A stretch of 64,000 nucleotides of DNA from Calothrix sp. NIES-4101 (GCA_004296455.1 AP018280.1:5332001-5396000); one strand, 5' to 3'. Positions 23,821 to 34,181 are shown, numbered from the stretch's first letter. Program-made: numbers and translations. The notes: generated from the letters alone by a model not told the origin.

Positions 23821-25325
23821 GTAAGGATTCAGGTCGCGGAGCAAGGAATGAGGGAAGGAAAAATAATTTGATTGTGTGTATGAGCTAGTATTGCATTCGC
23901 AAAAAAGCCAATTACAGAACGTCCCTGACTCCTACAAGTTTGCACAACAGTTAATAGATTTGCAGTATCTCCAAATCTTTCAAGCGAACGCGAACCACCA
24001 CTAATTTTTCGTTTAGTGACAGCTAATCTCAAGTTACGTTCTGCGAGGTTATTATCGGGAGGAACTTCAGGATGGTCGAGACAATACCACCATTGGTCGT
24101 ATTTATCTCGCAATTTAGTTAACAAATTCAACGCTGTTGCACCAGCTTGTGGTATCCATTCCTTGAAAGCTTTATTAATAGTGGATTTGAAGTCAAAAGC
24201 CCATTGTTTGTAGGCTTCAAGGGAGCCAGTAATTTGAAACTGCTGATAATTCTTGAACACATCATCGATTAATTCGATAAAACATAAAGCAATCTCATGA
24301 TTATGTAATACCGGAGATTTGCTCAAATTCTTGAAATGCCGACGCATGTGCGCTAAACATTTTTGTTGTGCATTCGCAGCGTAGCCATTGTAAACACTAA
24401 AATCATCGCTGCTCAAAACCCCTGCATACTCGCTTCCTAATATCGATTCAAGTTCATCTCTTGAACGTGTATCTGCGGCTTTAAACAAGCAAAAACCTCT
24501 ATTGGCAAACACCCATAGCCATTCTTTTACCCCTTTTACTGTCCAGGGTGTTTCGTCTACATGGATATTTGGCTGCTCACTTTTTACCCAATCTGACAAT
24601 TCCTTTACTGGTTTTTCTATTGCTTGTGCAACTCTTTGATTGGTTGCTACTAACGTTCCTTCTCCAATATCTATCTGCCCTAATTCTTCTATTAACTCGC
24701 GAATTTTCTCATACGGCATGTGGGCATAATTTCCTAACCAACCGATTAATGCTTGTAAGCGCAAACCCAAATCTTGCCCCGGTACTATTGAGTCGCTCCA
24801 ATCTGCGGCACTTACTGTTCCACAGTGACTGCATTGTTGATGAATTCGTTGGTATTCAACTATTTCTATTGGATTTGCTACAAATTGTGCCACAACTTGC
24901 TTTTCGATTTTATCTGCAAGTTCAAGAAAGTGAATTCCTCCACAGTACGGGCATTTTTCTGGACGTAGCATTTCGATTCTATCTACTCGTCCAAAACCTT
25001 TACGGGTTTTTCCTTCATGTCCTGGTTGCCCTCCTGGCTTTCTTTTTTCTCCTTCTTCTGAATCCTGTTGTTCTGATTTCTTTTTTTCTGATTTTTTGAT
25101 TATGTCCTGTGATGGTGGCTTTGATGAGCTTTTACTGTCTTTATTTACTATTTCTTTGAGCCTTTCTAATTCTATTCTCAATGCCTGGATGATTTTTACC
25201 AATTCCTCTTTCGGCAATTGGTATAATTCTTCATCCCTTTGAATCGCTGGCATTTTCTGACTCATGCTGTCGATATTCTCGTACTACACCTACCCATGTC
25301 AACTACCCCACACCTGAATCCTTAC
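23821..25325 (-). mobile_element. IS66-family insertion sequence with perfect target duplication
   Basis: Terminal inverted repeats GTAAGGATTCAGGT and ACCTGAATCCTTAC bound a 1,505-bp element. The 8-bp sequence CAAAAACG lies at 23813-23820 and again at 25326-25333, a perfect target-site duplication of the IS66 size. The insertion is therefore recent. It is a different IS66 lineage from the 10209 copy. Confidence 0.93.
23829..25265 (-). CDS. IS66-family transposase, 478 aa
   Basis: The N-terminal coiled coil (LRIELERLKEIVNKDSKSS) leads to the usual SSKPPSQD linker. CPYCGG and CSHCGT form a zinc site (about 106-151). The DDE core is IHVDETPW, LSSDDFSVYNGY and DNNLAERNLRLAV. It is full length with all three acidic residues, so it is probably active. 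Confidence 0.92.
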   Translation of the reverse strand: MSQKMPAIQRDEELYQLPKEELVKIIQALRIELERLKEIVNKDSKSSSKPPSQDIIKKSEKKKSEQQDSEEGEKRKPGGQPGHEGKTRKGFGRVDRIEMLRPEKCPYCGGIHFLELADKIEKQVVAQFVANPIEIVEYQRIHQQCSHCGTVSAADWSDSIVPGQDLGLRLQALIGWLGNYAHMPYEKIRELIEELGQIDIGEGTLVATNQRVAQAIEKPVKELSDWVKSEQPNIHVDETPWTVKGVKEWLWVFANRGFCLFKAADTRSRDELESILGSEYAGVLSSDDFSVYNGYAANAQQKCLAHMRRHFKNLSKSPVLHNHEIALCFIELIDDVFKNYQQFQITGSLEAYKQWAFDFKSTINKAFKEWIPQAGATALNLLTKLRDKYDQWWYCLDHPEVPPDNNLAERNLRLAVTKRKISGGSRSLERFGDTANLLTVVQTCRSQGRSVIGFFANAILAHTHNQIIFPSLIPCSAT

Positions 25326-25368
25326 CAAAAACGCACATTATAATTGTAGTGCGATACTTTCAACTTGT

Positions 25369-26454
25369 ATGCAGATGTATAATTCTCAGCCCAATCAACA
25401 AATTCTTCTCAAATTCAATCAGAGTTTTCAAGAACACAGAGAAGACATATCAGCAGTATTACTATCTCCCGAACAGCACCTCTGGTTAGGTTCTGACGAA
25501 ACCTCGACAATAGAACGTCTTAGTCTGATTGAACCCTATAATTTTGCCAAACACCAACAATATCAAGTAGCAGATTTCATCAGTCTACCAGCTCCAGCAT
25601 CAGAAGAAATTGACATCGAAGGATTAGCATACGATGACTATTATCTTTGGTTTGTAGGTTCACATAGCTACAAACGTAAAAAGCCAAAATCCGAAAAAAC
25701 CGATGCCAAAAATGTGCAGAGACTAGCAGAAATCGCCGCTGAGCCTAACCGTTACATCCTGGGACGTATTCCCCTTGTAGATGGAGAATTACTGAAATCA
25801 TGTCCACATCCAAAAGATGCGACTCGGCAACTGAGTTCAGCAAAACTTGAAATCACGCCAATGGGAAATCTACTGATGGAAGCATTAGCAGATGATCCAC
25901 ATTTGGGTGCTTTTATTCAAGCAATGATTCCAGGTAAAGACAACGGATTTGATATTGAAGGTATTGAAGTTCAAGGCGATCGAATTTTTCTCGGTTTGCG
26001 TGGTCCAGTTTTGCGAGGTTGGGCTGTAATTCTAGAAATAAAATTAGCAGAAAGTAATTCTGGATTGTTAAAGTTATCTCCAATTGGTGAAGATGAAAAG
26101 CAGTATAAAAAGCATTTTATTTTCTTAAATGGTTTAGGTATTCGAGATTTATGTCATGAAGGTAACGATTTACTAATTTTAGCAGGCCCGACGATGGACT
26201 TAGATGGGCCAGTACAAGTATATAGGTTAAAAGAGAGTTGTAATTTACTAGCAGATATATTCCACAAACCCGAATTAGTCATGGAAATTCCCTATGGAAA
26301 GAGTGATGATCACGCAGAGGGAATAACTTTATTTACAGATATATTCGAGAAATCTTCGTTACTAGTAGTTTACGACTCACCATCAAAAACTAAAAGAGTT
26401 ATTGGGGAAGATAGTATTTTGGCTGATGTGTTTAGTTTAGAAACTGGAAAATAG
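25369..26454 (+). CDS. DUF3616 protein, 361 aa
   Basis: The sequence fits a beta-propeller-like soluble protein of the DUF3616 family (LWLGSDETSTIERLSLIE, EIDIEGLAYDDYYLWFVGSH, GFDIEGIEVQGDRIFLGLRG). The biochemical role of the family is not known to me. Its start lies only 43 bases after the IS66 insertion at 23821-25325, so the native promoter may be displaced. Confidence 0.75.
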   Translation: MQMYNSQPNQQILLKFNQSFQEHREDISAVLLSPEQHLWLGSDETSTIERLSLIEPYNFAKHQQYQVADFISLPAPASEEIDIEGLAYDDYYLWFVGSHSYKRKKPKSEKTDAKNVQRLAEIAAEPNRYILGRIPLVDGELLKSCPHPKDATRQLSSAKLEITPMGNLLMEALADDPHLGAFIQAMIPGKDNGFDIEGIEVQGDRIFLGLRGPVLRGWAVILEIKLAESNSGLLKLSPIGEDEKQYKKHFIFLNGLGIRDLCHEGNDLLILAGPTMDLDGPVQVYRLKESCNLLADIFHKPELVMEIPYGKSDDHAEGITLFTDIFEKSSLLVVYDSPSKTKRVIGEDSILADVFSLETGK

Positions 26455-26761
26455 GAAAAGAGAGCATCGGGGATAGGGAAATAATGATGTACTATTAATA
26501 TTCAGTACCTAATTCCCCATTCATTAAAGATTAATTAAAGCCTGATGAAAAAGAATCCATCTTTAGTGATTATGCTGTAATTTAAATAAGATTATTCATA
26601 TTTACCGAATGTTATGTTGTTTTATTTGTTCTCATTTGTTGTTTACTCTTTAAGTCATATCCGTATTTGAGAACAATTTTTAAACTACTGCTGATAATTA
26701 AACCAGGGTAATCCATCAAGCATTAAGTCTAAATTTTTATGAGCGTGTGAGGATTACTGTA
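26455..26761. other. AT-rich spacer
   Basis: No gene or strong hairpin is seen. GTGAGGA at 26747-26753 is the probable ribosome-binding site of the next gene. Confidence 0.4.
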
Positions 26762-27772
26762 ATGATGTATAAAAAAGCCGTATTTTTATCAGTTTTAGGA
26801 TTATCTACTACAAGTTTCCTGATTAATTCTATTACTACCCAAGTAGTTGCTAGTGAAGGTGAAATTACTCAGAATATAGCGAATAATGATGAACAAATAC
26901 ACCATAAATATGGTCAAAATTTAGCTGAAAACTTGGACAATAACCAAAGATTGAATATTTCTGAACGAGCCGCAGACTTAGAATCACCAGAGAATGAGAG
27001 TCTCAATATTGAAATTACTAGTCAGCCTCTCGAATTAGAGTATTTTTGTCGGGATTTTCCAGATAATCCTTACTGTCAAAAATCATCACCGTCAGTCTTA
27101 CAAACAGAAAAAAAGGCAAGCGAGATATCAAGCCAATCAACTCCTTCCCGCAGGAGTAGTTGGGCTGTAACTCCAGAATTAGGAACCCTTGGCTTTGGTG
27201 CTTCTGTAACTAAATTATTAACATCTAACTTCAATGCCAGAGTGGGCTTAAATGGTGCTGCAATTGGTCTTGGTGGATACCAAAAGCGAAAAGAAGAAGT
27301 TACCTACGATGCGACTTTAAATTTATTGAACCTGTCTGCTTTAGTTGATTATCATCCCTTCAAAAACTCTAGCTTTCGCGTTACGAGTGGTTTGGTATTT
27401 AATGATAGTAATGTTGAAGGAAAAGCGAGAATTAGAGATGGTGTAACTTTTGAGTATGATGGCAATCGTTATACCAATAAAGATATTGCTGCTGTCAAAG
27501 GTAAAGTCTCATTTCCTCATAACATTGCACCATATATTGGTATTGGTTGGGGCAATGCAGTGAAACCAGGAAAGCGTTGGGGCTTTTCAGCAAATTTAGG
27601 TGTGATTTTGACTGGTGCTCCACAAGTTAATTTGGATGCAAATATTATTAATGATAGTTTACGTGACCAAATTAATCGTGATTTGCGAGTTGAGAAAAAA
27701 GAACTTGAGGATGATTTGAAAGGGTTTAGTGTTTTTCCAGTACTCTCATTAGGTGTTTCTTATCAATTTTAA
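26762..27772 (+). CDS. outer-membrane beta-barrel protein, 336 aa
   Basis: I chose the ATG at 26762, which has TGAGGA 9 bases upstream; a GTG at 26747 adds five residues. Residues 1-31 are a signal peptide. A polar Asn/Glu/Ser linker (to about 135) contains three Cys (FCRDFPDNPYC). The rest has alternating hydrophobic strands (GFGASVTKLLTSNFNARVGL, YIGIGWGNAVKPGKRWGFS) and ends in VSYQF, the terminal aromatic signature of outer-membrane barrels. Its cargo is unknown. Confidence 0.7.
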   Translation: MMYKKAVFLSVLGLSTTSFLINSITTQVVASEGEITQNIANNDEQIHHKYGQNLAENLDNNQRLNISERAADLESPENESLNIEITSQPLELEYFCRDFPDNPYCQKSSPSVLQTEKKASEISSQSTPSRRSSWAVTPELGTLGFGASVTKLLTSNFNARVGLNGAAIGLGGYQKRKEEVTYDATLNLLNLSALVDYHPFKNSSFRVTSGLVFNDSNVEGKARIRDGVTFEYDGNRYTNKDIAAVKGKVSFPHNIAPYIGIGWGNAVKPGKRWGFSANLGVILTGAPQVNLDANIINDSLRDQINRDLRVEKKELEDDLKGFSVFPVLSLGVSYQF

Positions 27773-27798
27773 TTAATAGCTTATTCTCAATTCCCAAC

Positions 27799-28203
27799 TT
27801 ATAAATTTGTGGAAATTGCTTGAACTGGGCAAGTGGGAATACACTGTTCACAGACAATGCAACGCGATCGCGTAAACGCAAGTTTGTATGTATCGGGGTT
27901 TAATGTCAATGCTTCTGTTGGACATACCCCCGTACACAAACCACAGTCAATACAGACATTTTCATCGATCGCAATTTCACCCAATGTCATCGAAACTGCT
28001 ATATTCTGCGATCGCATCCACTCTATTGCTGCATCTAATTGGTCAATATCTCCTGAAAGTTCTACTACTAGTTTACCAATTTGATTGGGTGCTACCTGGG
28101 CACGAATAATATTTGCCGCAACGTTAAAATCCTTTGCTAACCTATAGGTTACTGGCATTTGTACTGCACGCTTGGGAAAAGTTAAAGTTATTCTTTTTTT
28201 CAT
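27799..28203 (-). CDS. NIL domain-ferredoxin, 134 aa
   Basis: Residues 1-76 form a NIL (ligand-binding, beta-alpha-beta) domain. The C-terminus is a bacterial-type ferredoxin with two cluster motifs, CIDCGLCTGVCP and CIVCEQCIPTCP, for two 4Fe-4S centres. This fusion is common in cyanobacteria and may link sulfur-compound or methionine-related binding to electron transfer, by family analogy only. Confidence 0.88.
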   Translation of the reverse strand: MKKRITLTFPKRAVQMPVTYRLAKDFNVAANIIRAQVAPNQIGKLVVELSGDIDQLDAAIEWMRSQNIAVSMTLGEIAIDENVCIDCGLCTGVCPTEALTLNPDTYKLAFTRSRCIVCEQCIPTCPVQAISTNL

Positions 28204-28705
28204 ATTTGATTACTACTGAATAGTTAATGGTAATCGAATTAAGATGTGATTACAATCAAAATGCATAAAGAGAGCATAATGTGCTCTCTTCTAATTTTAG
28301 ATTCTATTAGATTTACCAGTTCCTTAGAAAAGAGTTATTTGTCTAACCCATTAATAGTTTAATTGCTGATATGAGCATCAGAATTTTGGAGAAAAGTTGT
28401 ATAAGATGGCTATTTCCGTGGTATTATTTATTTTATAAACTTAAGTTTATCATAATGGGAATATTAGTAAAATTTTCAGAGATAACAACACTCCATTATA
28501 TTAAAATCTAGTTAAATTATCCCATATTTCGACCTAATTTCCTCAATTAATCCGGAAAATTTTTACAAAAAAATACAAGAACAACTCCTTTCGAGTAATT
28601 ATCGCTTTCCTATGCAACTAGAATAATTCAGAAACACCCAGCCTTCCTGATTGCTGAACAAGGTAAACTGAACAATAGTACTTAATAACTTTTAATAATT
28701 TTGTT
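28204..28705. other. spacer with hairpin 28268-28290
   Basis: There is no gene. The hairpin AAGAGAGCA/TGCTCTCTT has an AT-rich right flank. It lies upstream of the leftward ferredoxin gene and does not end an obvious transcript. Confidence 0.45.
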
Positions 28706-29293
28706 ATGGCTAACAATTCACAAATTAACTCCCCAGAAAAGCCAACATCGGGTGCAAGGCTCAGAAACTTCTTAATTGCGATAGTTGCGATCGCCTTGAG
28801 CGTAGCTCTAATTTTAGGGTTACGAACCGAGACAACAACAGTATCGCTAACAAAACTGGACGAACAATCGACACCATTAGAAGTCGCCTTAACCAACGGA
28901 AAACCATCGCTAGTTGAATTTTACGCAAATTGGTGTACAGTTTGTCAAAAAATGGCTCCTACTATTGCCGCACTGGAAACAGAATATGCAGATAAACTCA
29001 ATGTTGTTATGTTGAATGTAGACAATAGCAAATGGTTGCCAGAAATGTTACGCTACCGAGTTGATGGTATTCCTCACTTTGTATTTCTGAATCAAAACGG
29101 AGAATCAGTCGCTCAGGCGATCGGCGATCAACCCCAGACAATCATGACAAGTAATATTGAAGCATTGGTTGCGAACTCTAGCCTACCCTATGCTCAAACA
29201 ACTGGAGAAGTCTCTAAGTTTTCAGTACCAGTAACATCTACAAATAGTGGCAAAGATGATCCTCGCAGTCACGGTAGTCAAGTAGTTAATTAA
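28706..29293 (+). CDS. txlA: membrane-anchored thioredoxin-like protein (TxlA/HCF164 type), 195 aa
   Basis: One N-terminal membrane anchor (about 21-40) is followed by a thioredoxin fold with the active site WCTVC at 76-80 and a cis-Pro region GIPHFVFLN. Known homologues pass reducing power across the thylakoid membrane to cytochrome-maturation and photosystem partners. The Ser/Thr-rich tail after residue 165 is variable. It is monocistronic. Confidence 0.87.
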   Translation: MANNSQINSPEKPTSGARLRNFLIAIVAIALSVALILGLRTETTTVSLTKLDEQSTPLEVALTNGKPSLVEFYANWCTVCQKMAPTIAALETEYADKLNVVMLNVDNSKWLPEMLRYRVDGIPHFVFLNQNGESVAQAIGDQPQTIMTSNIEALVANSSLPYAQTTGEVSKFSVPVTSTNSGKDDPRSHGSQVVN

Positions 29294-29472
29294 ATCATGG
29301 AAGATGTGGAGATGTGGAGACGCAAGGAAAAGAAAAATCGATATACCAAATGAATTCAGTCCTTCAACCCATCTCCGCCTTATTCCTACTTTCATTGTTC
29401 CATGATAGGAATAGATTATAGATATATATATTCCATCTGACTGCCAAATATTAGACTTTTGGCAGATAAATT

Positions 29473-30072
29473 ATGTTGAATAAATTGCAAAAAATTAAAT
29501 TATTACTGGCTTATAAAAACTCTGGCAACTTAGGAGATTTTGCCATCCTCAAATCCGATTTATTTGGTGCAAAAATTAATCAAGAAATAAACTCTCAACT
29601 GCAACAGGTCGTCGGATATCACCCTCCCATAAATTTAGAAATATTAAGCCAATATCCTCAAGGCTCATTTGGATATGAGTATGCCCAGCACATGCAAAAA
29701 AATCATCTCCAGCCAATTAATGTTAGTCCAGAACTAGAAGAAGTTGCCGCAAGCAATGTATTTGCTCTGCGATATGCTATCACTCACGATATTTTTCATC
29801 TTTTACTTGGTTTTGATACTAGCTATGCTGGAGAAATAGGAGTTCTTGCTTTTGCTGCGGAACAAAATTACAGTCAATCTTTAAAGATTAGTCTGTGGCT
29901 GGCTCAAATTCTTTATCCGATTCTCGCACCTCGACAAATCAAGGAAATTTTTACCAATGTTCAAAAAGGTAAAAAACTAGGTAAAAAAGTCGATTGCTTA
30001 TTAGGCTACCGCTTTGAAGAACATTGGACAGAATCAATTCAGGAAGTGAGGAAAAATTTAGGATTTCTGTAG
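29473..30072 (+). CDS. COQ4-like protein, 199 aa
   Basis: The metal motif HDIFH at 105-109 followed by E121 (YAGEIGVLAF) matches the HDxxH-x11-E pattern of COQ4. The family assists ubiquinone synthesis in proteobacteria and mitochondria. Cyanobacteria make plastoquinone, so a quinone- or lipid-related role is plausible but unproven. Confidence 0.78.
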   Translation: MLNKLQKIKLLLAYKNSGNLGDFAILKSDLFGAKINQEINSQLQQVVGYHPPINLEILSQYPQGSFGYEYAQHMQKNHLQPINVSPELEEVAASNVFALRYAITHDIFHLLLGFDTSYAGEIGVLAFAAEQNYSQSLKISLWLAQILYPILAPRQIKEIFTNVQKGKKLGKKVDCLLGYRFEEHWTESIQEVRKNLGFL

Positions 30073-30119
30073 AACCCAGGCTCTTTTCTTTCTCCCTGTA
30101 CTCATCTGGGAAATTAGGC

Positions 30120-30935
30120 TTATTCTTCGACATCGCCACCTTGCTGACATGCATTTAAAAGATCGCGATCGACATTACTAACAGTATTCAACCTGTAAAA
30201 ATCACCCAATGCTAAGGAGTAAGCGTAGCTCACGGGTTCATCTTGGTACAGTCGCGGTACACTTTCATTGGATGCAACTTGAGATGGACTTACTTCTCCT
30301 GGGTAGCCATTGACTGTCATTGCCAATTCGCCAGATTTATCCAAAGTACCGTTAAAACAACTGTACTCGGAATCAGGCATGTACATCGCACCAGTTACTT
30401 TGCCATCGCGCTTTTCAAAGACTACATAGCCTTGTCCTAATTGTCCGGGCTTAGGAGATTGTCCGTAAAGGTAAACACCATCTGCCTGGGTAAATTGATT
30501 ACCTTTTGCGGCGTTGTTTTTGATGATTGGTTGTTGTGACTCTGGCACAAGGGCAGTAATTATCGGCTGCTTGTCTAATTTTTTGGAAGAAGCAATTACT
30601 GCTGGAGCAGTTGTGATTTCTTGATTTTCTGATGCGGTGCTGTCTGAATCTTGTTCTCTCCAAGTCTCAAATACTGCTCCCGAATCTGGTAATGTAACTC
30701 GGTAGGAGTAAGGATCATTATCCATTTGATTGCTAAATACTGGCTGCGATCGATTAGCAACAACACCTAGTACAACGACTAAGCCGAGTAAAGGCAATCT
30801 CCACTGGCGGGAAGAAACTAAGCGACTAAAGAAATTTGTCGAGAAAATATTATATTTATGCACCCTGAATTCTCCTAAATTTTTTTTAGATAAATTAAAT
30901 GATCGAAGCGAAATACTTAAAGGTTTTTGTTTCAC
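30120..30935 (-). CDS. membrane-anchored conserved hypothetical protein, 271 aa
   Basis: A basic cytoplasmic start precedes one membrane segment (about 46-60, WRLPLLGLVVVLGVVANRS). A Ser/Glu/Thr-rich linker then leads to a C-terminal domain from about 155 (GVYLYGQSPKPGQLGQGYVV, DSEYSCFNGTLDKSGELAMT). The C-terminal domain is probably periplasmic. The function is unknown. The start at 30935 could be later, since the first 40 residues are poorly structured. Confidence 0.65.
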   Translation of the reverse strand: MKQKPLSISLRSFNLSKKNLGEFRVHKYNIFSTNFFSRLVSSRQWRLPLLGLVVVLGVVANRSQPVFSNQMDNDPYSYRVTLPDSGAVFETWREQDSDSTASENQEITTAPAVIASSKKLDKQPIITALVPESQQPIIKNNAAKGNQFTQADGVYLYGQSPKPGQLGQGYVVFEKRDGKVTGAMYMPDSEYSCFNGTLDKSGELAMTVNGYPGEVSPSQVASNESVPRLYQDEPVSYAYSLALGDFYRLNTVSNVDRDLLNACQQGGDVEE

Positions 30936-31329
30936 TTCTACAATATAACTACGTTCTTATACGTAAAAACCTCGGTCAAAAGTTGGATATATTTTGAGGT
31001 TCTACATATATTCTCTGAAAAAACGTGAGTTTAGAAAATGAAGTTTTTATATATTTTTTGGTATAAATTTTTAGATGCCACGATCCAAGCGGTTTATAGC
31101 TATTTTTGTCACCCCTCCAAGCTTGGATTTCTTGATAAATATATACTGCTCTTCTAGCATCTCCCATCTAGATACTGACTTTTAACAACGATCTTTTGAT
31201 CGTGATCACAATTAATATTAATTCTGTAATTTAATTCGGAAATATTCTGATTCAGGTATTCTGAATTTAGAGATATCTGCAAAAATCCATCTTTTGATAG
31301 TTGTCAGCTTGTAATAATTTAACAATTAG
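30936..31329. other. spacer
   Basis: No gene is identified. GATCTTTTGATCGTGATC near 31193-31210 is a small palindrome-rich patch. Confidence 0.35.
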
Positions 31330-31361
31330 AAAAAAATCGCCTCCTTAATCTTAAGGAGGCG
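31330..31361 (-). terminator. terminator of the sigma-factor gene
   Basis: On the minus strand the stem GCCTCCTTAA/TTAAGGAGGC is followed by ATTTTTT. It lies about 40 bases after the sigma-factor stop. Confidence 0.85.
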
Positions 31362-31404
31362 CGTCACTGTTGTAGATAAGGTTAGCGCCTGTTCAAGCAC
31401 CACC

Positions 31405-32388
31405 TTAACTAGCAATATACTCTTTGACATTTGCCCGACGGCGACGTAGGTGAGCAAGAGCCTGATGCTCTAGCTGACGAACACGTTCGCGACTTAGGTT
31501 CAAGCGTTCGCCGACTTTTGCTAGTGATAGCTCATTACCATCTTCTAAGCCAAAACGGAGTGCTAAAACTTCACGCTGCTGGGCGGTAAGTTCAGAGAGT
31601 AGATTATTTAAGTCTTGACGGAGGAATTCTTGAGTAGTGTAGTACTCAGGAGATGGTCCTTCATCTTCCAGCATTTCTTGAAGTTCAGTGTCTTGGTTGT
31701 CACCAACTCGCACATCCAAGGAAACTGGCTGACGCGCCATATTCATGTACTCGCGGATTTGTGCTGGTTCCAGTTCGAGCTCTTGAGCGATTTCCGTCGG
31801 TGTTGGTGAACGACCTAATTTTTGTGCAAGTTCGCGCTGAACTTTTTTAATTTTGTTGAGTTTTTCGGTGATGTGAATTGGTAAGCGAATCGTTCGTCCT
31901 TGTTGAGCGATCGCACGAGTAATTGCTTGGCGAATCCACCAATAGGCATAGGTTGAGAATTTATAACCGCGTGTTGGGTCAAATTTTTCTACACCCCGCT
32001 CTAATCCCAAAGTTCCTTCCTGAATTAAATCCAGGAATTCCATATTGCGTTTTTGGTATTTTTTGGCGATGGCAACTACCAAGCGCAAGTTCGCCTCAAT
32101 CATTTTTTGCTTGGCTCGCTTACCCTGAAATACAGTATGCTGAATATCAGTTTCTGCTTGTTTGACATACTCAGCCCATTCTTCCATGCTTGCTTGACGG
32201 CGCAATTTCTTTTCCAAAGCTTCTTTGGCTTCAATTAGCGTCATCATTTGCTGAACTTGTTTCCCGTAAACAATTTCTTGTTCACGAGTCAAAAGGGGTA
32301 CACGTCCAATCTCCCGCAGATAGGTTCGCACCATATCAGCCGTGAATTTGGCGTTATTATTTTCGGTTGAAACGTTAATAGTAGGCAT
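31405..32388 (-). CDS. group-2 (RpoD-like) sigma factor, 327 aa
   Basis: Region 1.2 is present (TADMVRTYLREIGRVPLLTR). Region 2 follows (ANLRLVVAIAKKYQKRNMEF, LDLIQEGTLGLERGVEKFDP, YKFSTYAYWWIRQAITRAIA), then region 3 and region 4 with the HTH (SLAKVGERLNLSRERVRQLE). The length without a long N-terminal region 1.1 fits the non-essential SigB/SigD-like group of cyanobacteria; which paralogue cannot be settled. It is monocistronic with a long upstream region. Confidence 0.92.
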   Translation of the reverse strand: MPTINVSTENNNAKFTADMVRTYLREIGRVPLLTREQEIVYGKQVQQMMTLIEAKEALEKKLRRQASMEEWAEYVKQAETDIQHTVFQGKRAKQKMIEANLRLVVAIAKKYQKRNMEFLDLIQEGTLGLERGVEKFDPTRGYKFSTYAYWWIRQAITRAIAQQGRTIRLPIHITEKLNKIKKVQRELAQKLGRSPTPTEIAQELELEPAQIREYMNMARQPVSLDVRVGDNQDTELQEMLEDEGPSPEYYTTQEFLRQDLNNLLSELTAQQREVLALRFGLEDGNELSLAKVGERLNLSRERVRQLEHQALAHLRRRRANVKEYIAS

Positions 32389-33560
32389 TGGTGCGCTGTC
32401 CTCTACTCCGTAGACACAATGAATCTTGAATCGTTAAGGCAATCGGAAAAGGCTGTCAATATTTCACGCAGTATCAGGAGCCACTTTAAACAATTAAGAC
32501 AATTAATTTATACAAGTCTTCTGAAGACGAGAAGTTTTCCTGATAGGTTCCCCCTACCTTTCCCAAAATTTCAAATGAATTACTTAGAAGCACTCTTGGT
32601 TGTTATTTGAGAATTCTTTTATCTCTTGTCGTTGATGGCGACGAGGAAATACGAAGTCAGTATGAGTTCTGCTTATTTCATATTACGACAAATTTTGTCG
32701 TGAGTAAAGTGGCATAGATAAAACTTCCAATTATAATTTAAAATGGGGCAATTGCCAAAGAGATAATGAAAAATCCTCAAGTCACTACATCTATAGTGAC
32801 GTGAAAACTACTCTTGCAGCGATTTATAACTAGCCGGATAACCGTACTGTTGGGGTTTGCTGATGGGGGGATGTCACGAAATATCTAAATTCCGAAATCA
32901 CCAATTGCGGACTTGTAGTTGATAGGTTGTTACATGAAAACTGATCACAGATGTGAGTAACCAAAAAGACTTGGTATACAAGATTGTGATTGCGATCGCG
33001 CCAAAACACCTCTGCCTCAAGAATAGTATCAGGTAAAAATAGTTTCTACCAAAAGAGGCGATCGCATCAATAATTATGCCTCCATTGGAGACTGATGTTA
33101 CCTGAGAAGCAAGACACAATTCTTGGCACAGTATGACAACAGCTAAAAGCGACGTTAGTTAGCTTCTATTTCCCCTGTGGCGATTGCCTGAAAGCATTTT
33201 ATCTAACCAAATTAGTCGCTAATTGAATTTTGTTAGCTGCGAATGCTGTTGAGTTGAGGCATAAAGAGCTTCGAGCTTTGCCAGCAAAAGATTTCCAATG
33301 CGATCGCATTTTTGCCAGACAATGTCGGTAAGAAGTCGCAGAAACGAATTGTTGATATCGAAAATATCTTCATTCGTATATATAAAAATATCGAAATATG
33401 ACCTATTCCACAACCGCGCATCCCGCTTAATTTTTCCGATTTCGCGCACAGCGATAAGTTGGTAGTTGCGATTTATCCCTGTTGGCTGGATCACAAGTAT
33501 TGAAGTGAACTTGATCTCAAAAGTATAGAAAAATACACTATTTTCTTGATTAGAGATAAG
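32389..33560. other. long upstream region of the sigma factor, no credible gene
   Basis: About 1.2 kb separates the sigma gene from the yidC cluster. Short frames exist on both strands (for example 33219-33494 minus) but lack ribosome-binding sites and family features. The sigma-factor promoter and long leader are expected near 32400-32700. Confidence 0.4.
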
Positions 33561-33564
33561 AATA

Positions 33565-33593
33565 AAAACCCCAATAGATCATCTACTGGGGTT
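33565..33593 (-). terminator. terminator of the rpmH-jag operon
   Basis: On the minus strand AAACCCCAGTAGA pairs with TCTATTGGGGTTT (one mismatch) and is followed by TTATTC. It lies 85 bases after the jag stop. Confidence 0.75.
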
Positions 33594-33678
33594 TAAATTT
33601 GAATCAGGGTGCATCTACTATCTCTATATCCATCACGATTTAGCTTCCCACCGGATAATTCAAAAATCTGTCGATTTT

Positions 33679-34179
33679 TCACTCAATTCCAGCTGGACGC
33701 ACGACGAGGTGACGGTGTGGTTCTTTACCTCGACTAAAGGTTTCTAAATCACTTAAACTTTCCAAAAAGCTGTGTACTTGACGACGTTCAGCAGAACTCA
33801 ATGACTTGATTTCTACTTCCTGTCCTGTCGCACGTACCTGTTGGGCTGCTGACTCAGCCAATGCTTGGATTTGCGCCTGTCGTTGAACGCGATAGCCATT
33901 CAACTCAATGGTGTATGAAGCCTGTCCTTCGGGTGGTTGATGGATATTAAGAATCGAATTAGCTAAATATTGCATGGCATCAAGTACTGAACCATCAACA
34001 CCAATCAATATTGTCATTTGTTCAGGAGTCAGATTTTTTTCGTCAATGGTTAGCCAGTAGCCTTCACCATCAGCAAAAGTATTTTTTTCTGATTCCCCCT
34101 GAATTTCTACAGAAAGACCTGCTTTCTGTAGAAGTGTTTTTAACCAATCTTGACCTCTGGCGATCGAAGTATTAGCCAT
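33679..34179 (-). CDS. khpB: KH-R3H RNA-binding protein (Jag/KhpB), 166 aa
   Basis: A KH-like domain (about 45-105, ILIGVDGSVLDAMQYLANSI) is followed by an R3H domain (SSAERRQVHSFLESLSDLET, ending GKEPHRHLVVRPA). The N-terminal jag domain is reduced. The start is 2 bases after the yidC stop, so the two are co-translated, the conserved bacterial pairing. It binds small or messenger RNAs in other bacteria; its targets here are unknown. Confidence 0.88.
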   Translation of the reverse strand: MANTSIARGQDWLKTLLQKAGLSVEIQGESEKNTFADGEGYWLTIDEKNLTPEQMTILIGVDGSVLDAMQYLANSILNIHQPPEGQASYTIELNGYRVQRQAQIQALAESAAQQVRATGQEVEIKSLSSAERRQVHSFLESLSDLETFSRGKEPHRHLVVRPAGIE

Positions 34180-34181
34180 TA

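Noticed and set aside
32898-33494. minus-strand frames of 73 and 91 aa in the sigma-factor upstream region
   Set aside because: There is no ribosome-binding site, no recognisable motif and composition like the surrounding spacer.
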